Positions 43,469-54,022 of a stretch of 64,000 nt of DNA are shown here, piece after piece. Location of the stretch: NCBI GenBank assembly GCA_963752325.1, contig CAVVXU010000010.1, positions 248,001 through 312,000 on the forward strand, given 5' to 3'. The translations under genes were made by a program, and so were the position numbers. A model generated the notes under the pieces. That model saw only the letters and a list, made by a program, of their open reading frames with translations, was not told the DNA's origin and did not search any database. Position 1 is the first letter of the stretch, and the number at the start of each line of letters is the position of its first letter. Origin of the DNA: CAVTJL01 sp963752325 (GTDB taxonomy: Bacteria; Pseudomonadota; Alphaproteobacteria; Geminicoccales; Geminicoccaceae).

Positions 43469-44504
43469 CTAGCCGCCTGCCCTGGCAGCCATGAAGCCAC
43501 CCATGAAGCTCTCGAGGTTGGAGCCGAGCTCGGGCGAGAGGTAGCCGCCCTCCTGGACGACGAGGATGGGAGATGGCCGGCGGGCGATGCGGGCGGCGGC
43601 CTCGGCGAAGGCGGGGGTCGTCACGCGCATGCCCTGCAGCGGGTCGCTCTCGTGCGCGTCGAGGCCCAGCGCCACGACGAGCGCCTCGGGCTGGAAGGCG
43701 TCGACCACCGCCAGCGCCTCGTCGAGCGCTGCCAGCCACGGGGCATCCCCGCTGCCGACGGCCAGCGGCAGGTTGAGGTTGAAGCCCAGCCCGGCGCCGG
43801 CGCCACGCTCGTGCGCGTGGCCCCAGAAGAAGGGGTAGTAGTCGGCCGGATCGGCATGGATCGAGACGGTGAGGACGTCCGGCCGCTCCCAGAAGATGCC
43901 CTGCGTGCCGTTGCCGTGATGGACGTCAATGTCGAGCACGGCGACGCGGCCGAGCCGCCGGCGCGAGATGCGCGGCCGCGATCGCGGTGTTGTTGAGGAA
44001 ACAAAAGCCGCCGGCCATGTCGGCATAGGCGTGGTGGCCGGGCGGCCGGCAGAGCGCATAGGCCTGCCGCTCGCCGGCGAGAACGAGGTCGGCCGCGGTG
44101 ACGGCGACGTCGGCCGATGCCATGGCCGCAGCACAGGTCGCGGGCCCGATCGGGCAGGCCGCATCGGCCATGTGCCAGCCCGCCCGGCCGACGATCGAGC
44201 GGGGATAGGTGGCATCCCGACGCTGGGGGTGGACGTTCGCCACGACCTCCGGCCCGGTGCCGGCCAGGGCCCGCCAGTCCCGCTGCGCCTGCTCGAGGAA
44301 GACGAGATAGTCGAGCGTGTGCACGGCCAGGACCGGCCCCCGGCCGTGGCTCGCCGCCTGCACGGCTGCCAGACCCGTGCGCTCCGCCGCGACCTTCAGG
44401 ATGCGCGCCCGCTCGGGCTGCTCGGCGCTGTGGCGGACCTGGCCGCGGACGATGAAGAAGGCCGGGTCGTGGCCGGCATGGGCGTCGCTGAAGACGAAGC
44501 GCAT
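43469..44504 (-). CDS. Histone-deacetylase-family (acetylpolyamine amidohydrolase-like), frameshifted
   Basis: About 345 residues of the arginase/deacetylase fold. The zinc site and catalytic His pair are visible: RPPGHHAYADMAGGFCFLNN and LDIDVHHGNGTQGIFW, with Asp in LGLDAHESDPL and the final VVQEGGYL. The frame breaks near 43,970 between NNTAIAA and GRVAVLDID. The start is MRFVFSDAHAGHDP. Relatives deacetylate acetylated polyamines. It lies next to a DAGK-type lipid kinase on the same strand with a 9-base gap. Confidence 0.85.
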
Positions 44505-44512
44505 GGGCGGGC

Positions 44513-45601
44513 TCAAGGGCCGTCCTCCTCCGAAGGGGCGATGACGGTGAGGGCCTTCGGCAGCAGGCGGTAGCGCAGCGGCCCGTGCATCCGATCGACC
44601 TCGCCGTCGCGCGCCACCGGAACGCGGCTCGCACGGGTGCGTATCTCGGCCTCCGTGCAGCGCACGAGGTCGAGGTCCTCGGATTCCCGGAGGCCCGCGA
44701 AGAAGACGCGGACGGCGAGCCAGAGAAGGCCCAGGGCGCGTTGCTGCTTGACCACGAAGATCAGCAGCTCGCCGCCATCGAGGCCGCGCGGGCGACGCAC
44801 CTCGAGCCCGTCGAGGCGGTACTCGTTCACGCCCACGAACATGAGCGGCGTCCGGTAGGGTGTCGCACGGCCGGCGACATGGAGCGAGAGCCGGCGCCGC
44901 GGAAAGCGCCAGAGCATGCGCACGAACGCGATGCCCATCGCCGGCCACTTGCCGAGCCCGTGCATGCGCCGGCGCCGCTCGCGCTCGATCACCATGTAGG
45001 GATAGACGCCGATCAGCGAGTTGTTGATGAAGCGGGTACCGTTGACCTCGCCGATGTCGACGCTGCGGGGATGGCCCCGAGCGATCACGGCGGCGGCCGC
45101 CTCCATGTCGGGCGGCATGCCGAGATCGCGGGCGAAGTGGTTGAGGGTGCCGAGCGGCAGGACGCCCAGCGGCACACCGGTGCCGGTGACGAGCCCGGCG
45201 ACCGAGCTCACGGTGCCGTCACCGCCGCCGACGACGATGCCGTCGATCTCGCCCGCCTGCGCCGCCGCGATCGCCGATCCCGTGAGGACCTTCAGCCCAT
45301 CGCCCGAGGCGAGGATGATCTCGACATCGGCTCCTGCGGCCGCGAAGGCCGCTGCCAGCCTCGCACGGACCGTCTCGGCACCCTCCCGCCGGATCGTTCC
45401 ACCGCCCTTGTTCAAGATCACCCGAAGCCGGACACGCGGCTCCGCCGATAGCAGCGCTTCGGCTTCAACGCTGGGCTGCTGGCTCGTCGCGATGGCGGAT
45501 GCCTCCTCGTCGGGCGGGCTCCGGCGGGCCGGCGGAGCGTCCCCCATGATAGCCGCCGACCCACACCCGAGATAGACGCCCCGAGACCCGGCTGCTTCCA
45601 T
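44513..45601 (-). CDS. Diacylglycerol-kinase-family lipid kinase
   Basis: A 362-residue protein of the DAGK catalytic family (YegS/sphingosine-kinase-like), which phosphorylates a lipid alcohol with ATP at the inner membrane. Motifs: RVILNKGGGTIRREG, the nucleotide site IVVGGGDGTVSSVAG, PLGTLNHFARDLG and FINNSLIGVYP. An alternative start 18 codons later (MGDAPPARRS) is possible; the first 55 residues are not conserved. Its stop is 9 bases before the deacetylase start, so they form an operon. Confidence 0.9.
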   Translation of the reverse strand: MEAAGSRGVYLGCGSAAIMGDAPPARRSPPDEEASAIATSQQPSVEAEALLSAEPRVRLRVILNKGGGTIRREGAETVRARLAAAFAAAGADVEIILASGDGLKVLTGSAIAAAQAGEIDGIVVGGGDGTVSSVAGLVTGTGVPLGVLPLGTLNHFARDLGMPPDMEAAAAVIARGHPRSVDIGEVNGTRFINNSLIGVYPYMVIERERRRRMHGLGKWPAMGIAFVRMLWRFPRRRLSLHVAGRATPYRTPLMFVGVNEYRLDGLEVRRPRGLDGGELLIFVVKQQRALGLLWLAVRVFFAGLRESEDLDLVRCTEAEIRTRASRVPVARDGEVDRMHGPLRYRLLPKALTVIAPSEEDGP

Positions 45602-45763
45602 CTTTCGGTCGCCTCGGTTGCCGCACGCGTCGGCCGAGGCGCCGCCTCCTCGATGATACGGCTCACCCGCTCGACCCGACCATCGGTCCGGAGGTGTCGG
45701 GCCGGGCGAGCCGCTGCCCGATGCCGGCAGACCTTCACCGGCATCGAGAACGATCGATCGTGC

Positions 45764-47353
45764 TCAAGCGGGGCAGAGGATGCGAGCGAGGTGGGCCTCG
45801 AGCGCCTCGAGCGAGGGAGGCTCGGATCGGAAGCCCAAATGGCCATCCGGCCGTACCATGCAGAGGCTCGGCCGGTCGGCACCGAGACGATGGTGGAGCG
45901 CGCCGGTCGGGTCGTGGAGCAGATCGGCCGCGATACTGCCATCGGCTCGATCGCTCCGAACGACGACGTACGCTTCCACATGTGGTCGGCAACGACGGGC
46001 GGCCGCCCTCACCAGCGCGAGCCCTTCGCTGACGGCCGCGGGCTCCGTCTCTCCGAGCAGGAGGAGGAGGATGTGAGCGGGGCCGCCGATCAGCTCGTGC
46101 AGGCGGAAGCTGCGGTCCTGCCCTTCGAGCGGCGCCGCGTCACCGACACGGTACCCGACCCGCGTGCCGCTCGCCGGCGTCGGCGCTGCCGAAACAACCT
46201 CGTCGACGATGGGGCTCTGATCGTAGCCGAAGGCGAGCTCCGACTCGGCAATGGCGGCGAGCCGGCGGCCCTCCGGGGCGGCGAGAAAGGTCATCAAGGC
46301 CCGCCTGGCCGTCGGGTCGCGCCGTGCGCGCGCCTCGGCATCGTCCCCGGAAAGGTTGATCGCCTGTGCCACCGGACGGCGCTCGGCCTCGTAGGAGTCG
46401 AGCAGCGCCTCCGGTGCGGCACCGGTCGCGACCAGCGCCAGCTTCCAGCCGAGATTCTGGGAATCCTGCATGCCGGCGTTCATGCCGTGGCCCTCGAACG
46501 GGGTCGAGGCGTGGGCGGCATCACCCACGAGCAGGACGCGCCCGATCCGGAAGCGGCGCGCGACCCGACCATGCGTGCGGAACAGCGCCGGCTCGTCGGG
46601 GTCGAGCAGCGTGGCGCCGGGTGCGATCGCGCGAAGCCGCGCCTCGACGGTCCTCAATACCTCGCTGTCGGCGGCATCCGGCTGGAAGGTGAAGCGCCAT
46701 CGGCCATCCTGAAGCGGGAAGGCGATCACGACCGGTGGCTCGATCTGGACGGTGGCGCGATCCGTCGGCCGCGGCCACGCCACCAGCTGCGCGTCCGCAA
46801 CGCCCCACAAGGTGGGATAGTCATGGCCTTCGAATGCGTCGCCCAGGGCGCCGCGAACAGCGCTTCGCAAGCCGTCCGCGCCGACGAGCCAAGCCACGTC
46901 CAACCTACGCTCGCCGTCATCCTGCGAGCGCAGGACCACGCTGACGCCGCGCTCGCCCTGCTCGAGGCCCAGAAACTCGACACCACGCTCAATCCGGACG
47001 CCGAGGCGCTCGAGCTCGTCGGTGAGGAGACGCTCGGTCACCTCCTCGGGAAGGCAGAGATCGAAAGGAAACGGGCTGTCGAGACCTTCGAGCCCGACGG
47101 ACGCGACCTTCTCCGCGCCCGAGAAGAGATCGACGCCCTTGATGATTCGACCGTGCCGCAGGAACGTCTCCGCCAGCCCGATGCCGGCCAGAAGCTCGAG
47201 CGTGCGGGATTTGAGGACGATCGCGCGATCACGGCCGAGCGGCTCGGGGCGACGATCGATGAGATGGAGCGGCACGCCGCGGCGCGCGAGCTCGATCCCG
47301 AGAACCAGCCCGGCGGGGCCGGCTCCGACGATCAGCACGGGGCTCTGCGGCAT
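45764..47353 (-). CDS. FAD-dependent aromatic monooxygenase
   Basis: A 529-residue flavoprotein of the PheA/TfdB/MhpA type, which hydroxylates aromatic rings with NAD(P)H and O2. The FAD motif VLIVGAGPAGLVLGIELARR, the second motif VGADGLRS and the third (RVLLVGDAAHASTPFEGHGM) are complete, with the C-terminal thioredoxin-like domain (RPDGHLGFRS) at the end. It stands alone; no ring-cleavage gene is near, so the substrate is open. Confidence 0.9.
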   Translation of the reverse strand: MPQSPVLIVGAGPAGLVLGIELARRGVPLHLIDRRPEPLGRDRAIVLKSRTLELLAGIGLAETFLRHGRIIKGVDLFSGAEKVASVGLEGLDSPFPFDLCLPEEVTERLLTDELERLGVRIERGVEFLGLEQGERGVSVVLRSQDDGERRLDVAWLVGADGLRSAVRGALGDAFEGHDYPTLWGVADAQLVAWPRPTDRATVQIEPPVVIAFPLQDGRWRFTFQPDAADSEVLRTVEARLRAIAPGATLLDPDEPALFRTHGRVARRFRIGRVLLVGDAAHASTPFEGHGMNAGMQDSQNLGWKLALVATGAAPEALLDSYEAERRPVAQAINLSGDDAEARARRDPTARRALMTFLAAPEGRRLAAIAESELAFGYDQSPIVDEVVSAAPTPASGTRVGYRVGDAAPLEGQDRSFRLHELIGGPAHILLLLLGETEPAAVSEGLALVRAAARRCRPHVEAYVVVRSDRADGSIAADLLHDPTGALHHRLGADRPSLCMVRPDGHLGFRSEPPSLEALEAHLARILCPA

Positions 47354-47475
47354 GATCTGCGACCTCCGGCGAGCGTGGACGGCGCCATCGGCTCTCCGAG
47401 AGCTGAAGATCTACTCCGCCAGACCAGGCGAAGCCTGGCTCGTCTTTGGCCGACGCCACCCGCCCAAAGACGAGC

Positions 47476-47835
47476 CTAGGTGGCGCTGGCCGGGGCGCCG
47501 TTGGCGGCGTCGCCGTAGCGGAGCACACGGACCTTCTCGAGGGTCACGAGCCCGCTGCCCATCATGCCGTCGAGCACCGGCAGGAAGGCCTGGATCTTTT
47601 CCTCGGCGTCGACGATCTCGACGATGATCGGCATGTCGACGGAGAGGCGCAGGATCTTGGCCGTGTGCAGGTGGCTCGAATGGCCGAAGCCCATCGGCCC
47701 CCTGAGCACGGTGGCGCCGGCGAGGCCGGCCTTCTTGGCCTCGACCACGATCACCTCGTAGAGCGGCTGATGCCCGTGACGGTCGCTCTCGCCCAGAAAG
47801 ATACGCAACAGCGTCGCGGCTTCCGGAACCTGCAT
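47476..47835 (-). CDS. DUF190 protein (PII-like fold)
   Basis: A 119-residue protein of DUF190, whose structures resemble PII signalling proteins. Visible: LLRIFLGESDRHGHQPLYEV, AGATVLRGPMGFGHSSHLHT and PIIVEIVDAEEKIQAFLPVL. Such genes are commonly paired with CrcB, as here (11 bases apart), so a role in regulating or aiding fluoride export is likely but not shown. Confidence 0.85.
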   Translation of the reverse strand: MQVPEAATLLRIFLGESDRHGHQPLYEVIVVEAKKAGLAGATVLRGPMGFGHSSHLHTAKILRLSVDMPIIVEIVDAEEKIQAFLPVLDGMMGSGLVTLEKVRVLRYGDAANGAPASAT

Positions 47836-47846
47836 CCTGGGCCTCC

Positions 47847-48233
47847 CTAACGGTTGATCACCATGGCGATGCTGTGACCAAGCCACACCGCGACCAGGCA
47901 CACCAGCACGGAAAGGACGATATTGCCGCCGGCCCAGAGCCACTCGCCGTCCTGCGCCAGCGCCATCGTCTGCAGGCTGAAGCTCGAGAAGGTGGTGAAG
48001 CCGCCGCAAAAGCCCACCAGCACGAGGACGCGCACCTCGGGCGAGACGAGAAAGCGCCCGTCGGCGGCCGTGAGCGTGCCGAAGAGCCCGATGATGAAGG
48101 AGCCGGCGACGTTCACCGTCATCGTACCCCAGGGAAAGACCTCGCCGACGCGCTCGGCGACGAGCCCCGACATCCAAAAGCGGGCCATGCCGCCCAGCGC
48201 GCTGCCGAGCGCGACCCAAAGATAGATCGTCAT
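47847..48233 (-). CDS. crcB: CrcB/Fluc fluoride channel
   Basis: A 128-residue inner-membrane protein with four spans, the dual-topology fluoride channel of the CrcB family. Clear motifs are LGSALGGMARFW, the pore motif GTMTVNVAGSFIIGLFG and GFCGGFTTFSSFSLQ with the Phe box and Ser/Thr track. It is first in an operon with DUF190. I looked for a fluoride riboswitch before it and saw none. Confidence 0.92.
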   Translation of the reverse strand: MTIYLWVALGSALGGMARFWMSGLVAERVGEVFPWGTMTVNVAGSFIIGLFGTLTAADGRFLVSPEVRVLVLVGFCGGFTTFSSFSLQTMALAQDGEWLWAGGNIVLSVLVCLVAVWLGHSIAMVINR

Positions 48234-48422
48234 TCCTCGCCGGTCCTCTCGGACCCCAAGGGAAAAGCGCTGCCCGCGTGCCGCCGAAGGTCCGTGCGGC
48301 CGGCCTTAGACCCGCTGGCCCCGAGGGTCAACCAAGCCGGCCGCGACGGAGATGCGCAGGCGGTCCGAAGGGTCTAGAGAGGGCGCGCCGCGCCCCAAAA
48401 GGGCCCTCTCGGGAGACCAGCA

Positions 48423-49031
48423 ATGAGACTGCACACCAACCCCGCCTCGCCCTTCGGGCGCAAGACCGTCGTCGTCGCGCACGAGAAGGGCCTCCTCTCC
48501 CGCATCGAGATCGCCGCCCGTGCGCTCACGCCGGTGGCGCCCAACGACGCGGTGGTCGCCGACAATCCGATCGGCAAGATCCCCTGCCTCGTGACGGACG
48601 AGGGCTTGGCGCTCTTCGATTCGCGGGTGATCGCCGAGTATCTGGACAGCATCGGCAGCGGCCCGGTGCTCTTCCCGCCGGCGGGAAGCGAGCGCTTCTC
48701 GACGCTGCAGCTGCAGGCGCTGGGCGACGGCATCCTCGACGCCGCAGTGAGCACCCGCTACGAGACCTTCCTGCGCCCCGAGGCGCTGCGCTGGGCCGAC
48801 TGGGTGGCCGGGCAGAAGCTGAAAATCGCTCGAGCACTCGATCATCTCGAGGCGGATCCGAAAAGGCTGGACGGGCGCCTCGACATCGGCGCCATCACGA
48901 TCGGCTGTGGCCTGGGCTATCTCGATTTCCGCATGCCGGACGAGCCCTGGCGGGACGCACGGCCGGCGCTGGCCGCCTGGTACGCGGGCTTCGCCGAGCG
49001 GCCGTCGATGCGGGCGACCATGCCCGGCTGA
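48423..49031 (+). CDS. Glutathione S-transferase
   Basis: A 202-residue cytosolic GST. The N-terminal thioredoxin-like domain shows LHTNPASPFGRKTVVVAHEK with the probable catalytic Ser region, the cis-Pro motif GKIPCLVTDEGL and FDSRVIAEYLD for the gamma-glutamyl contact. The C-domain is helical (WADWVAGQKLKIARALDHLE). It is similar in style to YibF-like bacterial GSTs, and unlike the GST-like gene at 7718. Divergent from crcB. Confidence 0.9.
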   Translation: MRLHTNPASPFGRKTVVVAHEKGLLSRIEIAARALTPVAPNDAVVADNPIGKIPCLVTDEGLALFDSRVIAEYLDSIGSGPVLFPPAGSERFSTLQLQALGDGILDAAVSTRYETFLRPEALRWADWVAGQKLKIARALDHLEADPKRLDGRLDIGAITIGCGLGYLDFRMPDEPWRDARPALAAWYAGFAERPSMRATMPG

Positions 49032-49037
49032 GCCCGC

Positions 49038-49349
49038 TCAGCTGTCGCGGCGGCCCCAGCCACGGCCGGGGCCGCTGCCGGGCGCGGGCTCGACGTCGAG
49101 AACCTCGTAGCGGCCCTCGAGGACGCCCGGCGCACGGCGCAGCGGCCGCTTCTGGCCGCGGCCGGCGAGGAAGCGGGCGACGAGGCCGGCGATCACGAAG
49201 ATGGGGAAGAGGACGAGGAACAGGCCCGTGGCGACGATCGCCAGCGCCACGAGGACCGCCAGCGCCACCGCGATCACGACGACGCCCCGCCACCCCACCA
49301 GCCGCCAGAGGCTGACGCGGTCCTGATCGATGCGGTAGGCGCGGAACAT
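49038..49349 (-). CDS. Small membrane protein, unknown
   Basis: A 103-residue protein with two close membrane spans (VVVIAVALAVLVALAIVATG and LFLVLFPIFVIAGLVARFLA) and a charged C-terminal tail (GRYEVLDVEP). The start MFRAYRIDQDRVSLWRL looks natural for small alphaproteobacterial membrane proteins. Convergent with the GST gene. No function is known to me. Confidence 0.6.
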   Translation of the reverse strand: MFRAYRIDQDRVSLWRLVGWRGVVVIAVALAVLVALAIVATGLFLVLFPIFVIAGLVARFLAGRGQKRPLRRAPGVLEGRYEVLDVEPAPGSGPGRGWGRRDS

Positions 49350-49497
49350 GGACCCTCCGATTGCAAGGCGGCAGAAGACTGCCACAACTCGCATATGGTG
49401 TTCCGACGCCGGGCGTCGAGTCCGGCGCCTCCCGCGCCGGCCGGCGGTGCGCCATCGGATGGCAGACCCGGGGCGGGAAAGGAGAAAGGAAAAAAGG

Positions 49498-50460
49498 ATG
49501 GCGGAGGAGCGGCTGCTGATCGCGCACGAGCGTGCCGATCTCTATCTCGACCTGCTGCGACGGCGCTTTCCGGGCCTGCCCATCGAGGCCTGCGCCCGGC
49601 CCGAGGCGCTGCCAGGGCTGCTCGAGCGCTTCCGCCCGACGATCGCCTATGGCTGCAAGACCGAGCGCTTCGACGGGCCCGCGCAGCGGCCGCTGATCGG
49701 CTGCCCGAGCCTCAGGTGGCTGCATGTGGGCGGCTCGGGCTTCGATCATCTCCTGGGCTGGGACGAGGAGCGGCTGCTCGTCACGAACAGCCGCGGGGTG
49801 CTCGGCCCGTACCTCGCCGAGGTGGCGGTGGGCGCCATGATCGCGCTCGCCTTCGGCCTGCCCACCTATCTGCGCCAGCAGGCCCGGCGGGTTTGGCAAA
49901 AGCAGGCGTGGCGGCCACTCGCCGGCCGGACTCTTGTTCTTGTCGGCCCCGGTGCGATCGGCCGGGAGGTGGCCCGGCTCGCCAAGGCTCACGGGATGCG
50001 CACGGTGGGCGTGGCGCGGCGGCCCGAGCCGATGCCGGAGCTCGACCGCGTGGCGCCGATGGGCGAGCTCCGGGCCATCCTGCCCGAGGCCGACGTGCTG
50101 AGCCTGCACGTCCGCCTGACGCCCGAGACAAGGCATCTGATCGACGAGGCGGCGCTGGCGCTGCTGCCGGCCAGCGCCCTCCTCGTCAACACCGCGCGGG
50201 GTCCGGTGGTCGACGAGGCGGCGCTGGCGGCAGCCCTCGCCTCCGGGCGGCTGGGCGGTGCCTATCTCGACGTCTTCGAGGTCGAGCCCCTGCCGGCGGA
50301 AAGCCCGCTCTGGGGCCTCGACAATGTGATCCTCAGCCCACATTGCGCGGATGCCGTGGCCGACTGGCAGGAACGGCTGGCCGCCTTCTTCATGGAGAAC
50401 CTCGAGACCTGGCTCGCCGGCGGGACGCCGCGGCACCGGGTCGAGACGCCGGCCGCCTGA
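49498..50460 (+). CDS. D-2-hydroxyacid dehydrogenase
   Basis: A 320-residue NAD(P)-dependent dehydrogenase of the glyoxylate/hydroxypyruvate reductase-like group. The nucleotide motif LVLVGPGAIGREVARLA, catalytic Arg in VNTARGPVVDE, Glu in DVFEVEPLPAES and His in ILSPHCAD are present. RBS GAAAGGAAAAAAGG before the ATG. The physiological substrate is not clear. It converges on the quinone oxidoreductase, 17 bases apart. Confidence 0.9.
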   Translation: MAEERLLIAHERADLYLDLLRRRFPGLPIEACARPEALPGLLERFRPTIAYGCKTERFDGPAQRPLIGCPSLRWLHVGGSGFDHLLGWDEERLLVTNSRGVLGPYLAEVAVGAMIALAFGLPTYLRQQARRVWQKQAWRPLAGRTLVLVGPGAIGREVARLAKAHGMRTVGVARRPEPMPELDRVAPMGELRAILPEADVLSLHVRLTPETRHLIDEAALALLPASALLVNTARGPVVDEAALAAALASGRLGGAYLDVFEVEPLPAESPLWGLDNVILSPHCADAVADWQERLAAFFMENLETWLAGGTPRHRVETPAA

Positions 50461-50477
50461 CGCCCGAGCCCCCTTGC

Positions 50478-51479
50478 TCAGACGGTGAGCACGATCTTGC
50501 CGATGTGCGAGCTCTCCTCCATCAGCGCATGCGCCTTGGCGGCCTCGGCCAGGGGAAAGGTCGCGTGGATGAGCGGCTTGACCTTGCCGGCCTCGATCAG
50601 GGGCCAGACCTCGCGCTCGAGGGCCCTGGCGATGGCGGCCTTCGCCTCGATCGGCCGCGGCCGCAGGGTGGAGCCGGTCCAGGTCAGGCGCTTGATCATC
50701 AGCCGCGTGAAGTCGGCGGTGACTTTCGGCCCGTGCAGCCAGGCGATCTGGACGATGCGCCCCTCGACGGCGGCGGCCTCGAGGTTGCGGGCGACATAGT
50801 CGCCGCCCACCATGTCGAGAATGAGATCGGCACCCTTGCCGCCGGTCACCTCCTTGACGACGGCGACGAAGTCCTGGGCGCGGTAGTCGATGGCGCGGAA
50901 CGCCCCAAGCGCCTCGCAGGCCCGCTGCTTCTCGGGCGAGCCCACCGTGGCGATGACCTTGGCGCCGCGGGCGTGGGCGAGCTGGATCGCCGTCGTGCCG
51001 ATGCCCGAGGAGCCGCCATGGACGAGAAAGGTCTCGCCCGCGACGAGGCGGCCGCGGTCGAAGACGTTGGTCCAGACGGTGAAGAAGGTCTCGGGCAGGG
51101 CTGCGGCCTCGACCATCGAGAGGCCTTTCGGCACCGGCAGGACCTGCGGCTCGGGGGCGGTGCACCATTCGGCATAGCCGCCGCTCGCGACCAGGGCACA
51201 GACGGAATCGCCCACCCGGTAGCGCTCCGCCCCCTCGCCCAGCGCCGCCACCTCGCCCGCCACCTCGAGCCCCGGCACGTCGCTGGCACCCGGCGGCGGC
51301 GGATAGCCGCCCTTGCGCTGGAACACGTCCGGGCGGTTGATGCCGGCTGCCGCCACCTTGATCAGCACCTCGCCCGGGCGCGGCGTGGGCACAGACATCC
51401 GGGCGGGCTTCAGCACCTCGGGCCCGCCGAAGCCGTCGATCCGCACATAGGTCATCTCGGTCGGCATGGTGCTGCTCAT
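50478..51479 (-). CDS. NAD(P)H:quinone oxidoreductase (PIG3-like, zinc-free MDR)
   Basis: A 333-residue medium-chain oxidoreductase without zinc ligands. Motifs: EVLIKVAAAGINRPDVFQRK, PGLEVAGEVAALGEG, LVHGGSSGIGTTAIQLAHAR for NADPH, and ADLILDMVGGDY. It belongs to the p53-inducible quinone reductase-like group, which reduces quinones in stress. An ATG four codons later (MPTEMTYVRID) is an equal start candidate. Confidence 0.9.
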   Translation of the reverse strand: MSSTMPTEMTYVRIDGFGGPEVLKPARMSVPTPRPGEVLIKVAAAGINRPDVFQRKGGYPPPPGASDVPGLEVAGEVAALGEGAERYRVGDSVCALVASGGYAEWCTAPEPQVLPVPKGLSMVEAAALPETFFTVWTNVFDRGRLVAGETFLVHGGSSGIGTTAIQLAHARGAKVIATVGSPEKQRACEALGAFRAIDYRAQDFVAVVKEVTGGKGADLILDMVGGDYVARNLEAAAVEGRIVQIAWLHGPKVTADFTRLMIKRLTWTGSTLRPRPIEAKAAIARALEREVWPLIEAGKVKPLIHATFPLAEAAKAHALMEESSHIGKIVLTV

Positions 51480-51561
51480 CGGTGGGCCTCCGCTCGTCCA
51501 GGACCGGCCGTCGATAGCGCCTCGGGTGGACCAGGCGCTATGTCTATCTCACGGTTGGAGG

Positions 51562-51975
51562 TCAGCGCGCGAGAAGATGGACGAGGCAGGCGTAGGGCGT
51601 CTGCGCGACCTTGGCCGCGAGCCGCCGATCGGCGGTCACGACAACCGTGCGCTCCCGCTCAGCGAGGGCGAGGTAGAAGCAATCATAGGCCGGATGATCC
51701 AAGTCGAGGGCGATCGCCGCCGATCGTGGAGCCAAGCCCGGCAAGGGAACGAGCCGGTCGTAGGTACGGGCTATGCGGTGGGCGATCCTCCGCGCTTGCA
51801 ACGCCGCCACCGCGCCGCGACGCCAGAGCTTCCAAGTCGCGTTGCAGATCTCACCCACGACGAGCTGGGGTGCGATCAGCGGCTCGGACCCCGCCAGCAA
51901 CGCCGCGGCCGCCTCCGTGCCGGGCTCACTCACGAACCACTTGAGGGCGACGCTCGCATCGACGACCAGCGTCAT
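51562..51975 (-). CDS. vapC: VapC-type PIN-domain toxin
   Basis: A 137-residue ribonuclease toxin. All PIN acidic residues are visible: Asp in VVDASVALKWF, Glu in VVGEICNATWKL, Asp in YDCFYLALAERE and Asp in VVTADRRLAAKV. The ATG overlaps the antitoxin stop by four bases. Unlike the broken VapC at 22583, this one looks intact. Confidence 0.9.
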   Translation of the reverse strand: MTLVVDASVALKWFVSEPGTEAAAALLAGSEPLIAPQLVVGEICNATWKLWRRGAVAALQARRIAHRIARTYDRLVPLPGLAPRSAAIALDLDHPAYDCFYLALAERERTVVVTADRRLAAKVAQTPYACLVHLLAR

Positions 51976-52205
51976 TCGCTGTCACGAATCTCGCGAATGA
52001 TGTCTTCCGCGAGGGGACGAGGCCCGGGCGGAGTCATCGCCCGGATCTCCTTCAGCTCCTCGAGGAGATCGGCCTTGCTCGGATGCGCGGCTGCCCGAAG
52101 GATCTTGCGAAGCTGCTCCTCGAGCGAGATGCCGCTCGCGCTCGCCTGGAGCTTGAGCGTGTCGATCACCTCGTCCTCGAGATTGCGGACCAGAACCTGA
52201 CCCAT
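51972..52205 (-). CDS. vapB: FitA/VapB-type ribbon-helix-helix antitoxin
   Basis: A 77-residue antitoxin. The N-terminal ribbon-helix-helix (MGQVLVRNLEDEVIDTLKLQ, SGISLEEQLRKIL) binds DNA and the acidic tail (AEDIIREIRDSE) would block the toxin. It is first in a two-gene operon with the PIN toxin, and should repress its own promoter as a complex. It is unrelated in fold to the AbrB-type antitoxins at 22055 and 22359. Confidence 0.88.
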   Translation of the reverse strand: MGQVLVRNLEDEVIDTLKLQASASGISLEEQLRKILRAAAHPSKADLLEELKEIRAMTPPGPRPLAEDIIREIRDSE

Positions 52206-52265
52206 GACCGTCTCCGCAGGTCAGCGCTATCAAACACGATAGCACGGATCACGGGTCAGCGGTCG

Positions 52266-52300
52266 CTGAAAAGGAAAGGGCCGCGGTTGCCCGCGGCCCT
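52266..52300 (-). terminator. Rho-independent terminator of groESL
   Basis: AGGGCCGCGG (52277-52286), loop TTGC and CCGCGGCCCT (52291-52300) make a 10-bp stem. On the minus strand it is followed by a T-rich stretch (TTTCCTTTTCAG). It lies 32 bases past the groEL stop. Confidence 0.8.
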
Positions 52301-52331
52301 CCCTCGTGGCTCCGATCGATGGGTAGATCGA

Positions 52332-53967
<1,636 letters not shown>

Positions 53968-54022
53968 GGTCGGTCCTTTACGCTTCTGTCTCGGAGAGAT
54001 CGGCTATCCAGGGGAGAGAGCC

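Noticed and set aside
45653..47479. A 608-codon open frame antisense to the FAD monooxygenase
   Set aside because: The minus-strand gene has all flavoprotein motifs; this frame has none.
48234..48422. A fluoride riboswitch between crcB and the GST gene
   Set aside because: I could not find the conserved fluoride-riboswitch core on the minus strand; a covariance search would decide.
48895..51168. A 757-codon minus-strand open frame
   Set aside because: Overlaps several well-supported genes; low-complexity Arg/Gly-rich reading.
49395..51944. An 849-codon open frame across the hydroxyacid dehydrogenase and quinone oxidoreductase
   Set aside because: It covers two real genes in other frames and shows no family pattern.
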